Shown piece by piece: positions 1 to 10,600 of a stretch of 64,000 nt of DNA (within the stretch, counting starts at the first letter, position 1; the number at the start of each line of letters is the position of its first letter). Under the pieces are notes generated by a model. It saw only the letters and a program-made list of their open reading frames with translations. It was not told the DNA's origin and ran no database searches. Location of the stretch: the NCBI RefSeq assembly GCF_003311645.1, contig NZ_QEST01000014.1:1-64000 (forward strand). Direction: 5' to 3'. The translations under genes and the position numbers were made by a program. This stretch comes from Streptomyces sp. PT12. Lineage in GTDB: Bacteria; Actinomycetota; Actinomycetes; Streptomycetales; Streptomycetaceae.

Positions 1-1
1 G

Positions 2-3000
2 GGTGGGCGTCCCGTGGAGCTGCCGACCTACCCGTTCCAACGCGACCGCTACTGGGTGCGGCGCGGCTCCGCCGGTGCCGGTGCCGTGGGCGAGGTCGGG
101 CTGCGGCCCGCCGGGCATGAACTCCTGGGCGCCGCCGTCACCATGGCGGACGGCCGGGGCGTGTTGCTCACCGGCCGGCTGTCCCGGGCCGTTCAGCCCT
201 GGCTCGCCGAACACCAGGTGGGCGGCGCGGTGTTGCTGCCCGGCACGGCGTTTGTCGATATGGCGATCCGCGCCGGGGACGAGGTGGGCTGCGGCCGCCT
301 TGAGGAGCTGACGCTCCAGACGCCGCTGATCATCCCCGAGCGCGGCGGCGCCCGGCTCCAGGTCGTCGTCGGCGAGCCGGACGAGCAGGGCTTCCGCACC
401 TTCTCCGTCTACAGCCGGGAGGACGACGCCGCCGACTTCGGCGAGGACGAGATCTGGACCTGCCACGCCACCGGCAGCCTCGTCGCCTCCGGTCGGCCGG
501 ATGTCGAGGAGCTGACGGTCTGGCCGCCGGCCAGCGCCGAGGAGATCGAACTCGTCGACTTCTACCCGAGGTTGGCCGAGTTCGGCACGGTCTACGGCCC
601 GCTCTTCCAGGGGCTGCGGTCCGCCTGGCGGCGCGGCGATGAGATCTTCGCCGAGGTCGCCCTGCCCGACGGCACCGCGACCGGCGGCTTCGGCCTGCAC
701 CCGGCGCTGCTGGACGCGGCGATCCACCCGGTGGCGCTGCGGGTCGCCGACCCGACGCAGGCCGACGACCGGGCCTGGCTGCCGTTCGCCTTCAACGGCG
801 TCGAACTGCATGCCTCCGGCGCCGCCATGCTGCGGGTCCGGATGACGCCCAAGGGCGGCGGCGTCGACACCATGGCGCTGACCGTCGCCGACGGTTCGGG
901 CCAACTCGTCGCCACCGTCGACTCGTTGGTGCTGCGCCCCATGTCCAAGGACATCCCGAGGGAGGCGGTCGGCGGTTCCTACGCCCTGTTCCGTGTCGAC
1001 TGGGTGCCGGCCGGCGAGCCGGCGGGCCAGGCCGCCGCCCGGGTCGCGACCGTGCGGGACGCGGCCGAGCTCGCGGCGCTCGCCGACGGGACGACACCCG
1101 AGCTGGTGATCTGCCCGGTGCCGGCCGATGTCGATGTGCGGGGCGCCATCGACCACACGCTGCCCCTGGTCAGGTCCTGGCTGGCCGAAACCCACTGGGG
1201 CGACGCCCAGATGGCGTTTGTCACCCGGCACGATGTGTCGGCGCACGCCTCGGTGTGGGGGCTGATCCGCTCCGCGCAGAGCGAGAACCCGGGCCGGTTC
1301 CTGCTGGTGGACTCCGACGCGGAGGCGCCCGCCGAGCGACGGATCGCCGAGGCCCTGGCCACCGGCGAGACCCAGCTGCGGCTGCGCGGCGACGGCACCC
1401 TGGTGCCCCGGCTGGCCCGGGTCGCCACCGCCGACACACTGGAGCCGCCGACCGAACGGGCCTGGGGCCTGTCGGTGCGCGGTGGCTCCGGCTCGCTGGA
1501 GGACCTGGAGCTGGCGCCGCTGCCCGCGCCGCGTCCGCTCGGCGCGGGCGAGGTCAGGGTCGCGGTGCGGGCCGCCGGGCTCAACTTCCGTGATGTGCTG
1601 ACCGCGTTGGGCATGGTCCCGGCGCACGATGTCACCGCGCTGGGCGGCGAGGGCGCCGGCGTCGTGCTCGACGTCGGCCCCAAGGTCACCGGGCTGGCCC
1701 CGGGCGACCGGGTCTTCGGTATCATGCCGCAGGCCAACGCCACGGTCGCCACCACCGACTACCGGGTGCTGGTGCCGGTGCCCAAGGACTGGTCCTTCGA
1801 GGAGGCCGCCTCCGTGCCGGTGGTGTTCCTCACCGCCTGGATGGGTCTGGTCGAACTCGCCGACGTTCGCCCCGGCGAGCGGGTGCTGGTGCACGCCGGG
1901 GCCGGCGGCGTCGGCATGGCCGCGATCCAGCTGGCCCGCCATCTGGGCGCCGAGGTGTTCGCCACGGCTAGCCCGGGGAAGTGGGACGTGCTGCGCGGGC
2001 TCGGCCTGGACGACGCCCATATCGCCTCCTCCCGTTCCCTCGACTTCAGGGACGCCTTCCTCGCGGCCACCGACGGGCATGGAGTCGATGTCGTACTCAA
2101 CTCCCTGGCCAGGGAGTTCGTGGACGCCTCGCTTGAGCTGATGCCGCGCGGCGGGCGCTTCCTGGAGATGGGCAAGACCGATATCCGCTCCGCCGACACC
2201 GTCACAGCGGGCCATCCCGGCGTCGACTACCGGGCGTTCGACCTGATGGAGTCGCCGGTCGACGCCATGGGCGGCTGGCTGCGGAAGGTGCTGGAACTCC
2301 TGGAGAGCGGCGCGCTGGAACGGCTGCCCGTCCGCTCCTGGGATGTGCGGCACGCGCCCGAGGCGTTCCGCTTCGTCAGCCAGGCCAAGCACATCGGCAA
2401 GGTGGTGCTGCGGGTGCCGCGCGGCTGGGAGCCCGAGGGCACCGTGCTGATCACCGGTGGCACCGGCACCCTCGGCCGCCTGGTGGCCCGCCATCTGGTG
2501 GTCCGGCACGGGGTGCGTCATCCGCTGATCGTCAGCCGCCGGGGCCCCGCCGCCGAGGGCGCGGCCGAACTCGTCGCGGAGCTGACCGAGTTGGGCGCCA
2601 AGCCGCGCATCGTGGCCTGCGATGTCTCCGACCGGGACGAGCTGGCGACCCTGCTGGCCTCGGTGCCGTCCGAGCATCCGCTGAACGGAGTGGTGCACAC
2701 CGCCGGAGTGGTGGACGACGGCGTTGTCGGCTCGCTCACCACCGAACAGGTCGAGCGGGTCATCCGCGCCAAGGTCGATTCGGCCACCCATCTCGACGAG
2801 CTGACATCGGGCATGGACCTGTCGCAGTTCGTGCTCTACTCCTCCGTCTCCGGCCTGCTCGGCGGCGCCGGCCAGGCCAACTACGCGGCGGCCAACACCA
2901 CACTGGACTCCATCGCGGTGCGCCGCCGCGAGCGGGGCCTGCCCGCCGTGTCGATGGCCTGGGGCCTGTGGGAGGCCGCCAGCGGGATGACGGCCGATCT

Positions 3001-3763
3001 GGGCGAGAGCGACCGGGCCAGGGTGGCCCGCGCCGGGCTGCGGCCGATGGCCTCCCAGGAGGCGCTGGCGCTCTTCGACGCGGCGATCACCAGCGACGAG
3101 CCGGTGGTGGCGCCCGTCCAACTGGACCTCGGCGCCGTCACATCGCTGGCCGCCGCCGGCGGGGTGCCGCATATGCTGCGCAACCTGGTGCGGGCCCCCG
3201 CCCGCCGGGCCGCCGGCAAGGCCACCACGGCCGCCGACGCGGAGAAGCTGCGTAGCCGGCTGGCCGGCGCCTCGGGCCCCGAGCGGCGCACCATCCTCAC
3301 CAAGCTGGTGCGGGAGCAGGCCGCACTGGTGCTTGGCCACACCGATCTGGCGGGGATCGGCGCCGACCAGCCGTTCCGCGACGCCGGCTTCGACTCGCTG
3401 ACGGCCGTGGAGCTCCGCAACCGGCTGACCACCGCCACCGGGGTACGGCTCGCCGCCACCACCGTCTTCGACTACCCGAAGCCGGTGGAGCTGGCGGAGT
3501 ACCTGCTCACCGAGATGGCGCCCGAGGACGCCGCCGAACAGCGGGACGAGACTGACCTGTTCGAGGAGCGCTTCCGCGCCGCCCTGGCCGCCACCCCGGT
3601 GACCGCGTTCCGCGAGGCCGGCGTGCTGGGCATCGTCAGCCGCCTCGTCGGCCTGGAGGAAGCGGCGGGGGAGAAGCCGGCGGAGGAGAAGCGGGACGCG
3701 GCCGCCTCGCTGGCCACCATGGACGTGGCCGACCTCGTCAGCCGCGCCCTCAACAAGGGCTGA
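2..3763 (+). CDS. Type I modular polyketide synthase, C-terminal part (DH-ER-KR-ACP), cut by window start
   Basis: The reading frame is open from base 2, so the gene begins upstream. Numbering from the codon at 14, the visible part starts at the AT-DH linker (PTYPFQRDRYW). A dehydratase follows, with catalytic H67 in an HxxxGxxxxP motif and D234 in LLDAAIHP. Next is an enoylreductase with LNFRDVL and the NADPH loop HAGAGGVG near 627. The ketoreductase has TGGTGTLG near 812, a VDD motif typical of B-type KRs, and Tyr957 in QANYAAAN. The ACP carries Ser1128 in GFDSL. The C-terminal tail (about 1180-1249, ending in DVADLVSRAL) looks like a docking domain that would hand the chain to the PKS starting at 4699. 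All three reducing domains look intact, so this module should install a saturated beta-carbon. The KS and AT lie outside the window, so the extender unit cannot be read. Confidence 0.95.
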   Translation, partial: GGRPVELPTYPFQRDRYWVRRGSAGAGAVGEVGLRPAGHELLGAAVTMADGRGVLLTGRLSRAVQPWLAEHQVGGAVLLPGTAFVDMAIRAGDEVGCGRLEELTLQTPLIIPERGGARLQVVVGEPDEQGFRTFSVYSREDDAADFGEDEIWTCHATGSLVASGRPDVEELTVWPPASAEEIELVDFYPRLAEFGTVYGPLFQGLRSAWRRGDEIFAEVALPDGTATGGFGLHPALLDAAIHPVALRVADPTQADDRAWLPFAFNGVELHASGAAMLRVRMTPKGGGVDTMALTVADGSGQLVATVDSLVLRPMSKDIPREAVGGSYALFRVDWVPAGEPAGQAAARVATVRDAAELAALADGTTPELVICPVPADVDVRGAIDHTLPLVRSWLAETHWGDAQMAFVTRHDVSAHASVWGLIRSAQSENPGRFLLVDSDAEAPAERRIAEALATGETQLRLRGDGTLVPRLARVATADTLEPPTERAWGLSVRGGSGSLEDLELAPLPAPRPLGAGEVRVAVRAAGLNFRDVLTALGMVPAHDVTALGGEGAGVVLDVGPKVTGLAPGDRVFGIMPQANATVATTDYRVLVPVPKDWSFEEAASVPVVFLTAWMGLVELADVRPGERVLVHAGAGGVGMAAIQLARHLGAEVFATASPGKWDVLRGLGLDDAHIASSRSLDFRDAFLAATDGHGVDVVLNSLAREFVDASLELMPRGGRFLEMGKTDIRSADTVTAGHPGVDYRAFDLMESPVDAMGGWLRKVLELLESGALERLPVRSWDVRHAPEAFRFVSQAKHIGKVVLRVPRGWEPEGTVLITGGTGTLGRLVARHLVVRHGVRHPLIVSRRGPAAEGAAELVAELTELGAKPRIVACDVSDRDELATLLASVPSEHPLNGVVHTAGVVDDGVVGSLTTEQVERVIRAKVDSATHLDELTSGMDLSQFVLYSSVSGLLGGAGQANYAAANTTLDSIAVRRRERGLPAVSMAWGLWEAASGMTADLGESDRARVARAGLRPMASQEALALFDAAITSDEPVVAPVQLDLGAVTSLAAAGGVPHMLRNLVRAPARRAAGKATTAADAEKLRSRLAGASGPERRTILTKLVREQAALVLGHTDLAGIGADQPFRDAGFDSLTAVELRNRLTTATGVRLAATTVFDYPKPVELAEYLLTEMAPEDAAEQRDETDLFEERFRAALAATPVTAFREAGVLGIVSRLVGLEEAAGEKPAEEKRDAAASLATMDVADLVSRALNKG

Positions 3764-3777
3764 CCGCACGGTGGTTC

Positions 3778-3811
3778 GGGTCGCCCGCGTCGGCCAACGC
3801 GCGGGCGACCC
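3778..3811 (+). terminator. Strong hairpin after the first PKS gene
   Basis: A perfect 12-bp stem (3778-3789 with 3800-3811) encloses a 10-nt loop, 15 nt after the PKS stop codon. A 12-bp palindrome, GACCCCGGGGTC (3807-3818), overlaps its right arm. There is no U-tract, which is normal for high-GC actinomycete terminators. Because the next genes share strand and pathway, it may act as a partial terminator or an mRNA-stabilising structure. Confidence 0.5.
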
Positions 3812-3979
3812 CGGGGTCCGAAGGTCTGGGGCCCGGCTGGGGAGGACCCCGGGCCGCCGCGCCCTCGCCGGCACCCAGAATCGCTGCTGTGGCCACCCAG
3901 GATCGCCCAGGGGTCCGGTGGCCGCGCGGGCCGTGCCCGCACGGACATCCGAAACCCACCAGGAAGACCAGGAGAAGAC

Positions 3980-4375
3980 ATGCCCGATGACGCCCAGCGC
4001 AAGGCAGTGGTGCTCGACTACTTCGAGCGGGTCAACGCAGGCGACGTTGACCAGGTGGTCAAGATGTTCTCCCCGTCCGCCAAGGTCGCCGACCCGGTGG
4101 GCTCGCCCACCGTCACCGGCACCGAGGAGCTGCGCGCCTACTTCCGGCGCGTCATCAACGAGTTCGGTACCAAGGACGTGCCGGGCGAGCCGATCGGCGC
4201 GCAGGACGGCGCCAGCGTCGCGATCCCGCTGAAGGCCACCATCAACAACCCGCTGGACCCCAAGGGTGGCCGGCTCGACGTCAATGTCATCTGTACGTTC
4301 CGGATCGGCGACGACGGCCTGATCGAGGAGATGAACGCCTACTGGGGCATGACGGACATCACGCCCCTGAGCTGA
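3980..4375 (+). CDS. SnoaL/ketosteroid-isomerase-like (NTF2-fold) protein
   Basis: This is a 131-residue single-domain protein of the NTF2-like superfamily, which includes SnoaL cyclases, ketosteroid isomerases and polyether epoxide hydrolases. The start is set by AGGAGAAG just upstream of the ATG. Family hallmarks are an N-terminal helix (YFERVNAGDVDQVVKMF), the PVGSP turn followed by GTEELRAYFRRV, and a C-terminal beta strand with YWGMTDI. It lies between two PKS genes in the same direction, so it probably acts on the polyketide intermediate or product, for example double-bond isomerisation, dehydration or cyclisation. The exact reaction cannot be read from sequence. Its position directly before a PKS that ends without a thioesterase makes a role in ring formation or chain release worth considering, but that is inference. 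Confidence 0.8.
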   Translation: MPDDAQRKAVVLDYFERVNAGDVDQVVKMFSPSAKVADPVGSPTVTGTEELRAYFRRVINEFGTKDVPGEPIGAQDGASVAIPLKATINNPLDPKGGRLDVNVICTFRIGDDGLIEEMNAYWGMTDITPLS

Positions 4376-4698
4376 CCTGAGCTGACCTGAGCTGAGCCCA
4401 TTTCACGGGGCCGCCCCCGTCGCTCCCGCGCTCCCCACCGCTCGTTCCGTGCCGCTCACGCACCCCACGGAGTAGCTGCCATGTCTGCCCCGCGTGCCTC
4501 GTCCGCCCACGAGCCCACGGCTCGCCACGGCCGTGACCCCGGCCCGGCTGGCCCGCGTTCCGACGACGGCCGGGCCCCGCCCGGGGCGCGCCGACCCGCC
4601 GAAGCCCGCGCAGGGGAGCGCGGGCTCGCTCGGCACGCCGTACCCACGGCGCTCCACCAGCACGAGTCCCCGAAGCGGTTCCGAGAGCGGAGACAGCA
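4376..4698. other. 323-nt intergenic stretch with short repeats and hairpins
   Basis: No convincing gene is present. The 10-bp unit GAGCTGACCT is repeated in tandem at 4369-4378 and 4379-4388, with a third partial copy from 4389, straddling the stop codon of the upstream gene. A 6-bp hairpin (ACGGGG/CCCCGT) lies at 4405-4420. A 9-bp hairpin (AGCCCGCGC/GCGCGGGCT) lies at 4603-4626, about 75 nt before the next PKS start. A 73-codon frame from 4481 has no family resemblance and runs into the PKS start. The structures could reset transcription or protect mRNA ends between the PKS genes. Confidence 0.5.
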
Positions 4699-7600
4699 AT
4701 GACCACATCGCCCGAGCAACTCGTCGAGGCCCTCCGGGCGTCGCTGATGGAAGTGGAGAACCTGCGGCAGCAGAACGACGAACTGACCGCCGCCCTCAGC
4801 GAACCCGTCGCCATCGTCGGCATGGCCTGCCGCTACCCCGGCGGCGTGCGTTCCCCCGAGGACCTGTGGCGACTGGTGGTGGACGAGGTCGACGCCATCT
4901 CCGCGTTCCCCGGCGACCGGGGCTGGGACCTCGACGGGCTCTTCGACCCCGATCCGGAGAACGTCGGCACCAGCTACACCCAGGAGGGCGGCTTCGTCCA
5001 GGGCGCCGTCAACTTCGACGCCGAGTTCTTCCGGATCTCGCCCCGCGAGGCCCTGGCGATGGAACCGCAGCAGCGGGTGCTGCTCGAAGCCGCCTGGGAG
5101 GCCATCGAACGCGCCGGGATCGACGCCGCCACCCTCAAGGGCTCCAGGACCGGCGTCTTCATCGGCGCTGGCGCCCCCGGCTACGGCACTGACCTCGCCG
5201 AGATCCCCGAGGAGGCGCAGGGCTACACCCTCACCGGCATTGCGTCCAGCGTCATCTCGGGCCGCGTCTCCTACAGCCTCGGCCTGGAAGGCCCGGCCGT
5301 CACCGTCGACACCGCCTGCTCCTCGTCGCTGGTCGCGCTCCACCAGGCGGTGCAGGCGCTGCGGCAGGGCGAGTGCTCGCTGGCCCTGGCCGGCGGCGTC
5401 ACCATCATGTCCAGCCCCGGCGTCTTCCAGGAGTTCAGCCGGCAGCGCGGACTCTCGCCCGACGGCCGCTGCAAGGCGTTCGCCTCGGCCGCCGACGGCA
5501 CCGGCTGGTCCGAGGGCGTCGGCGTGCTGCTCGTCGAACGCCTCTCCGACGCGCGGCGCAACGGGCACCGGGTGCTGGCCGTGGTACGCGGCTCCGCCGT
5601 CAACCAGGACGGCGCGTCCAATGGTCTCACCGCGCCCAACGGACCGTCCCAACAGCGCGTGATCCGACAGGCGTTGGCCAACGCGCGGCTGACCGTCGAC
5701 CAGGTCGACGCCGTCGAGGCCCATGGCACCGGCACCCGCCTGGGCGACCCCATCGAGGCCCAGGCACTGCTCGCCACCTACGGCCGACGTACCGCCACCG
5801 ACCGGCCGCTGCGGCTCGGCTCCATCAAGTCCAACCTGGGCCACGCCCAGGCCGCGTCCGGAGTCGTCGGCGTCATCAAGATGGTGATGGCGCTTCACCA
5901 CGGGCTGCTGCCCAAGACCCTCCATGTGGACGAGCCGACGCCGCATGTCGACTGGGAGTCAGGCGCGGTGCGGCTGCTCACCGAGGCCGAGCCCTGGCCG
6001 GAGACCGGCGAGGCCAGGCGCGCCGCCGTGTCGTCCTTCGGCGTCAGCGGCACCAACGCACACATCATCCTGGAACAGGGCGAGGCGCACGAGACCGCCG
6101 AACCGCCCCCGGTGCCGCCGACCGCCACCACCGACGTGGTGCCGTGGATCGTCTCCGGACGCGGCCCCGGTGGCCTCGCCCGGGTCGCCGAACAGCTCGC
6201 CGCCTTTGTCGACCGCGCCGACTCCACCGGGCCCCGCGAGATCGCCGCCGCACTCGACCGCCACCGCGCCGTGCTCGACCAGCGGGCCGTGGTCGTCGGC
6301 GCCTCCCGCACCGAACTCCTCGCCGGGCTGCGCGCGTTGGCCGCCGAGGAGCCGGCGCCGCAGCTGGTCGTCGGCGAGGGCTCGGCCGCCGCCCAACCGG
6401 TGTTCGTCTTCCCAGGGCAGGGCGCCCAGTGGTCCGGCATGGCCCTCGAACTGGCCGACGCCTTCCCGACGTTCGACGCCGCGCTCACCGAGTGCGGCAC
6501 CGCGCTCGCCCCGTTCGTCGACTGGGACCTGCGGCAGGAACTCGCCGGCGACCTCGCCCGGGTCGATGTCGTCCAGCCCGCCTCCTGGGCCGTGATGGTG
6601 TCCCTGGCCCGGCTCTGGGAGTCGTTCGGCGTCACCCCGGCCGCCGTCGTCGGCCACTCCCAGGGCGAGATCGCCGCCGCCGTGGTCGCCGACGCGCTCA
6701 GCATCGAGGACGGCGCCCGCGTCGTCGCGCTGCGCAGCAAGGTCATCGCCGAAGGGCTCGCCGGGCGCGGCGGCATGGCGTCCGTCGCGCTGCCGGCCGC
6801 CACCGTCCAACAGCGCCTGGACGCCGACGGGCATGCCGAACTCCTCGCCGTCGCCGCCGTCAACGGCCCGTCCGCCACCGTGGTCTCCGGCGAACCCGCC
6901 GCCCTGGACGCCCTGATCGCCGCCTATGAGGCCGAGGAGGTGCGGGTCCGCCGGATCGCCGTCGACTACGCCTCGCACTCCCCGCATGTGGAGTCCATCC
7001 GCGACGAACTGCTCCGCGTCCTGGCCCCCGTCGCCCCCCGCTCCGCCCGCGTCCCGTTCTACTCCACCGTCGACGGCGGACTGATCGACGCCGCCGCGCT
7101 GGACGCCGACTACTGGGTGCGCAACCTTCGCGAGACCGTCGAATTCGCGCCCGTCGTCAGCGAGTTGATCGGCGAGGGCTTCAACTCCTTTGTCGAGTGC
7201 AGCGCCCACCCCGTGCTCGCCGTCGGCGTCGCGGACGCCGGCGCCGAGGCCGTCGTCGGCTCGCTGCGCCGGGGCGAGGGCGGTGCCGCGCGCTTTGTCA
7301 CCTCGCTCGCCGAGGCGTTCGTCGGCGGCGTCCGCATCGACTGGACCCCGCTGCTCGGCACCCCGGCCACCGGCGATCTGCGCGGCCAACTGCCCACCTA
7401 CCCATTCCAGGCTACCCGCTACTGGCTGGAGTCCGCCGCCCCCAAGGACACGGGCGGCGAGACCGACGAGACCAAGGCCCGGTTCTGGGCCGCCGTCGAG
7501 AACGAGGATCTGCCGGCGCTCGCCGACACCCTGGACCTGGAGCCCGACCAACTCCGCGAGGTGCTGCCCGCGTTGGCCGCCTGGCGGCGCCGCGCCGACG

Positions 7601-10600
7601 AGGACTTCGTCATCGACTCCTGGCGCTACCAGACCGCCTGGCGGCCCGTCACCGAACCCGCCAGGACCACCCTGGCCGGCACCTGGCTGCTGGCCGTCTC
7701 CGCCACCGGCGGCGAACAGCCCTGGCTGGCCGAGGCCGAGACCGCGCTGATCGAACACGGCGCCCGGGTCGCCCGCCTCAGCATCGACCCCACGGCCGAC
7801 CGTGTCAGCCTCGCCACCACCCTGGCCGCCGAGTCGGCCGCCGTCCCCGATCTGACCGGCGTGCTGTCGCTGCTGCCGCTGGACGAGACCCCGCACCCCG
7901 AGTACCCGTCCACCGCACGCGGGTTCGCCGCCACCCTCACCCTGCTGCAGGCGCTCGCCGACACCGGCGTCGAAGCACCCCTGTGGTGCGCCACCAGCGG
8001 CGCCGTCTCCACCGGCGTTTCCGACCCGCTGACCAGCCCGACCCAGGCACAGACCTGGGGACTTGGCAGGGTCGCCGCCGAGGAGAGCCAGGACCGCTGG
8101 GGCGGCCTCGTCGATCTGCCAGCCACCCCCGAACCCCGCTCCCGCGCCCGGCTGGCCGCCGTCCTCGCCGGCCTCGACCACGAGGACCAGCTGGCCGTCC
8201 GCCGCTCCGGCGTCTATGCCCACCGCTTGGTGCGCGGCGCCTGGGGCGAGGGACGCGCGCCCCGTCCCTGGCGGCCCGAGGGCACCGCGCTGGTCACCGG
8301 CGGCACCGGCGCCCTCGGCGGCCATGTCGCCCGCTGGCTCGCCCGCGAGGGCGCCCCCCATCTGCTGCTGCTCAGCAGCCGAGGCCCCGACGCGCCCGGC
8401 GCCGCCCAGCTGGCCGCCGAACTCACCGCGTCGGGCTCCCGCGTCACCGTGGTGGCCTGCGATATCGCCGACCGCGACGCGCTGGCCGCCGTCATCGCCG
8501 ACATCCCGGCCGAGCTGCCGCTGCGCACCGTGGTGCACACCGCCGCAGTGCTGGACGACGGCGTCATCGACTCCCTGACCCCCGCCCAACTGGAGCGGGT
8601 GGAACGGGTCAAGGTCCGCGGCGCCGCCCATCTGGACGAGCTGACGGCCGAACTCGACGTCTCCACCTTTGTGTTGTTCTCCTCGTTCGCCGGCCTCTTC
8701 GGCGTCGCCGGGCAGGGCAACTACGCCCCCGGCAACGCCTACCTCGACGCGCTGGCCCGCGCCCGCCGCGCCCGTGGCCTGCCCGCCACCTCCGTGGCCT
8801 GGGGCCACTGGGCCGGCGGCGGCATCGCCTCGGGCGACGCCGAGGAGCATCTGCGCCGCCGAGGCGGCGCCGAGATGGACCCGGAGACCGCGCTGCGCGC
8901 CTTCCGCAAGGTGCTCGACCACGACGAGACCGCCGTCGCCCTCGCCCATATCGAATGGGGCGGCCAGGCCGCCGGCGCGCCCACCGTCGACAGCCGCCCG
9001 CGCCCCTATCTGGGGGAGCTGGCCGAGGTCCGCCAGCTGCTGGCCGCCGCCGAACAGCGGCCCGCCACCGCCCCCGGCGCACCCGGCGAGAGCGGCGCGC
9101 TGCCCGACCGGCTGGCCCAACTCCCCAGGGGCGAACGGGAACGCGCCGTGCTCGACTTGGTCACCGGGCAGATCGCGGCCGTCCTCGGCCATGGCTCCCC
9201 GGAGGCGGTCGACGCTGGCCGCCCGTTCCGCGAGCTGGGCTTCGACTCCCTGACCTCCGTCGAGCTCCGCAACCGCCTCGGCGTGGACACCGGGCTCAAG
9301 CTGCCGGCCACCCTGGTCTTCGACCACCCCACGCCGCAGGCCCTCGCCGCCCATCTGCGCGGCCTCGTCCTCGAAGGTATCGAAGGACTCGACGACGGCG
9401 ACGATCAGCCCGCTCTCGCCACCGCCCCCGCCCAAGCCGCCGCCACCGACGACGACCCCGTCGTCATCGTCGGCATGGCCTGTCGGCTGCCCGGCGGCGT
9501 CGACGACCCGGACGCGCTGTGGCAGCTGATCGTCGACGAACGCGACGCCGTCGGCGGGCTGCCCACCGACCGGGGCTGGAACGTTGACGGGCTGATCGAA
9601 GCCGGAGTCGACGTGCCCGGCATGCGCTATGTGCGGCAGGGCGGATTCCTGCGCGACGCCGCCTCGTTCGACGCCTCGTTCTTCGGTATCCCCGACCACG
9701 AGGCGCTGGCCATGGACCCGCAACACCGGCTGCTCCTCGAAATGTCCTGGGAGGCCGTCGAACGCGCCGGCGTCGCCCCCGGATCGCTGCGCGGCGAGCC
9801 CGTGGGCGTCTTTGTCGGCTCCTTCTCGCAGGGCTACTGGACGGGCCTCCAGGAGGTGCCGGACGAGAGCCGTCCGCACCTCAACGGCGGCGTCTCCCCG
9901 GCGCTGGCCGCCGGCCGCATCGCCTACACTCTCGGCCTCGAAGGCCCCGTGCTGACCCTGGACACCGGCTGCTCCTCGTCCTCCGTCGCACTGCATCTCG
10001 CCTGCCAGGCGGTACGGCAGGGCGACTGCGGGATGGCGCTGGTCGGCGGCGCGTCCGTGCTGGCCAACCCGGCGGTCTCCCCGGGCATGGGCGTCGGTGC
10101 CGCCGAGGACGGCCGCTGCAAGTCCTATGCGGAGGACGCCGACGGCACCGGCTGGGGCGAGGGCGCCGGCGTGCTGGTGGTGGAACGCCTCTCCACCGCG
10201 CGGGAGCGAGGCCACCGGGTGCTCGCCGTGATCCGGGGCACCGCCATCAACCACAACGGCGCGAGCAACGGCCTCGGCGCCCCCAACGGCCCTTCCCAGC
10301 AACGGATGTTGCGCCAGGCGCTGGCCAACGCCGGGCTGGGGCCCCACGAGATCGACGTCGTCGAGGGCCATGGCACCGGCACCGAACTGGGTGACGCCAT
10401 CGAGGCGCAGGCCCTGATGTCGGTCTATGGCGCGGGTCGGGACGCCGACCGGCCGCTGTGGCTGGGCACCGTGAAGTCCAATATCGCGCATCCGCAGGCC
10501 GCCTCGGGCGTCATCGGCGTCATCAAGACGGTGCTCTGCATGCACCACGGGGTGCTGCCGCGACTGCTCCACTCCGACGAGCCGTCCAGCCGCGTCGAAT

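Noticed and set aside
4481-4702. 73-codon frame before the second PKS
   Set aside because: There is a weak GGAG upstream, but no family, skewed composition and overlap with the PKS start. Described only as intergenic sequence.
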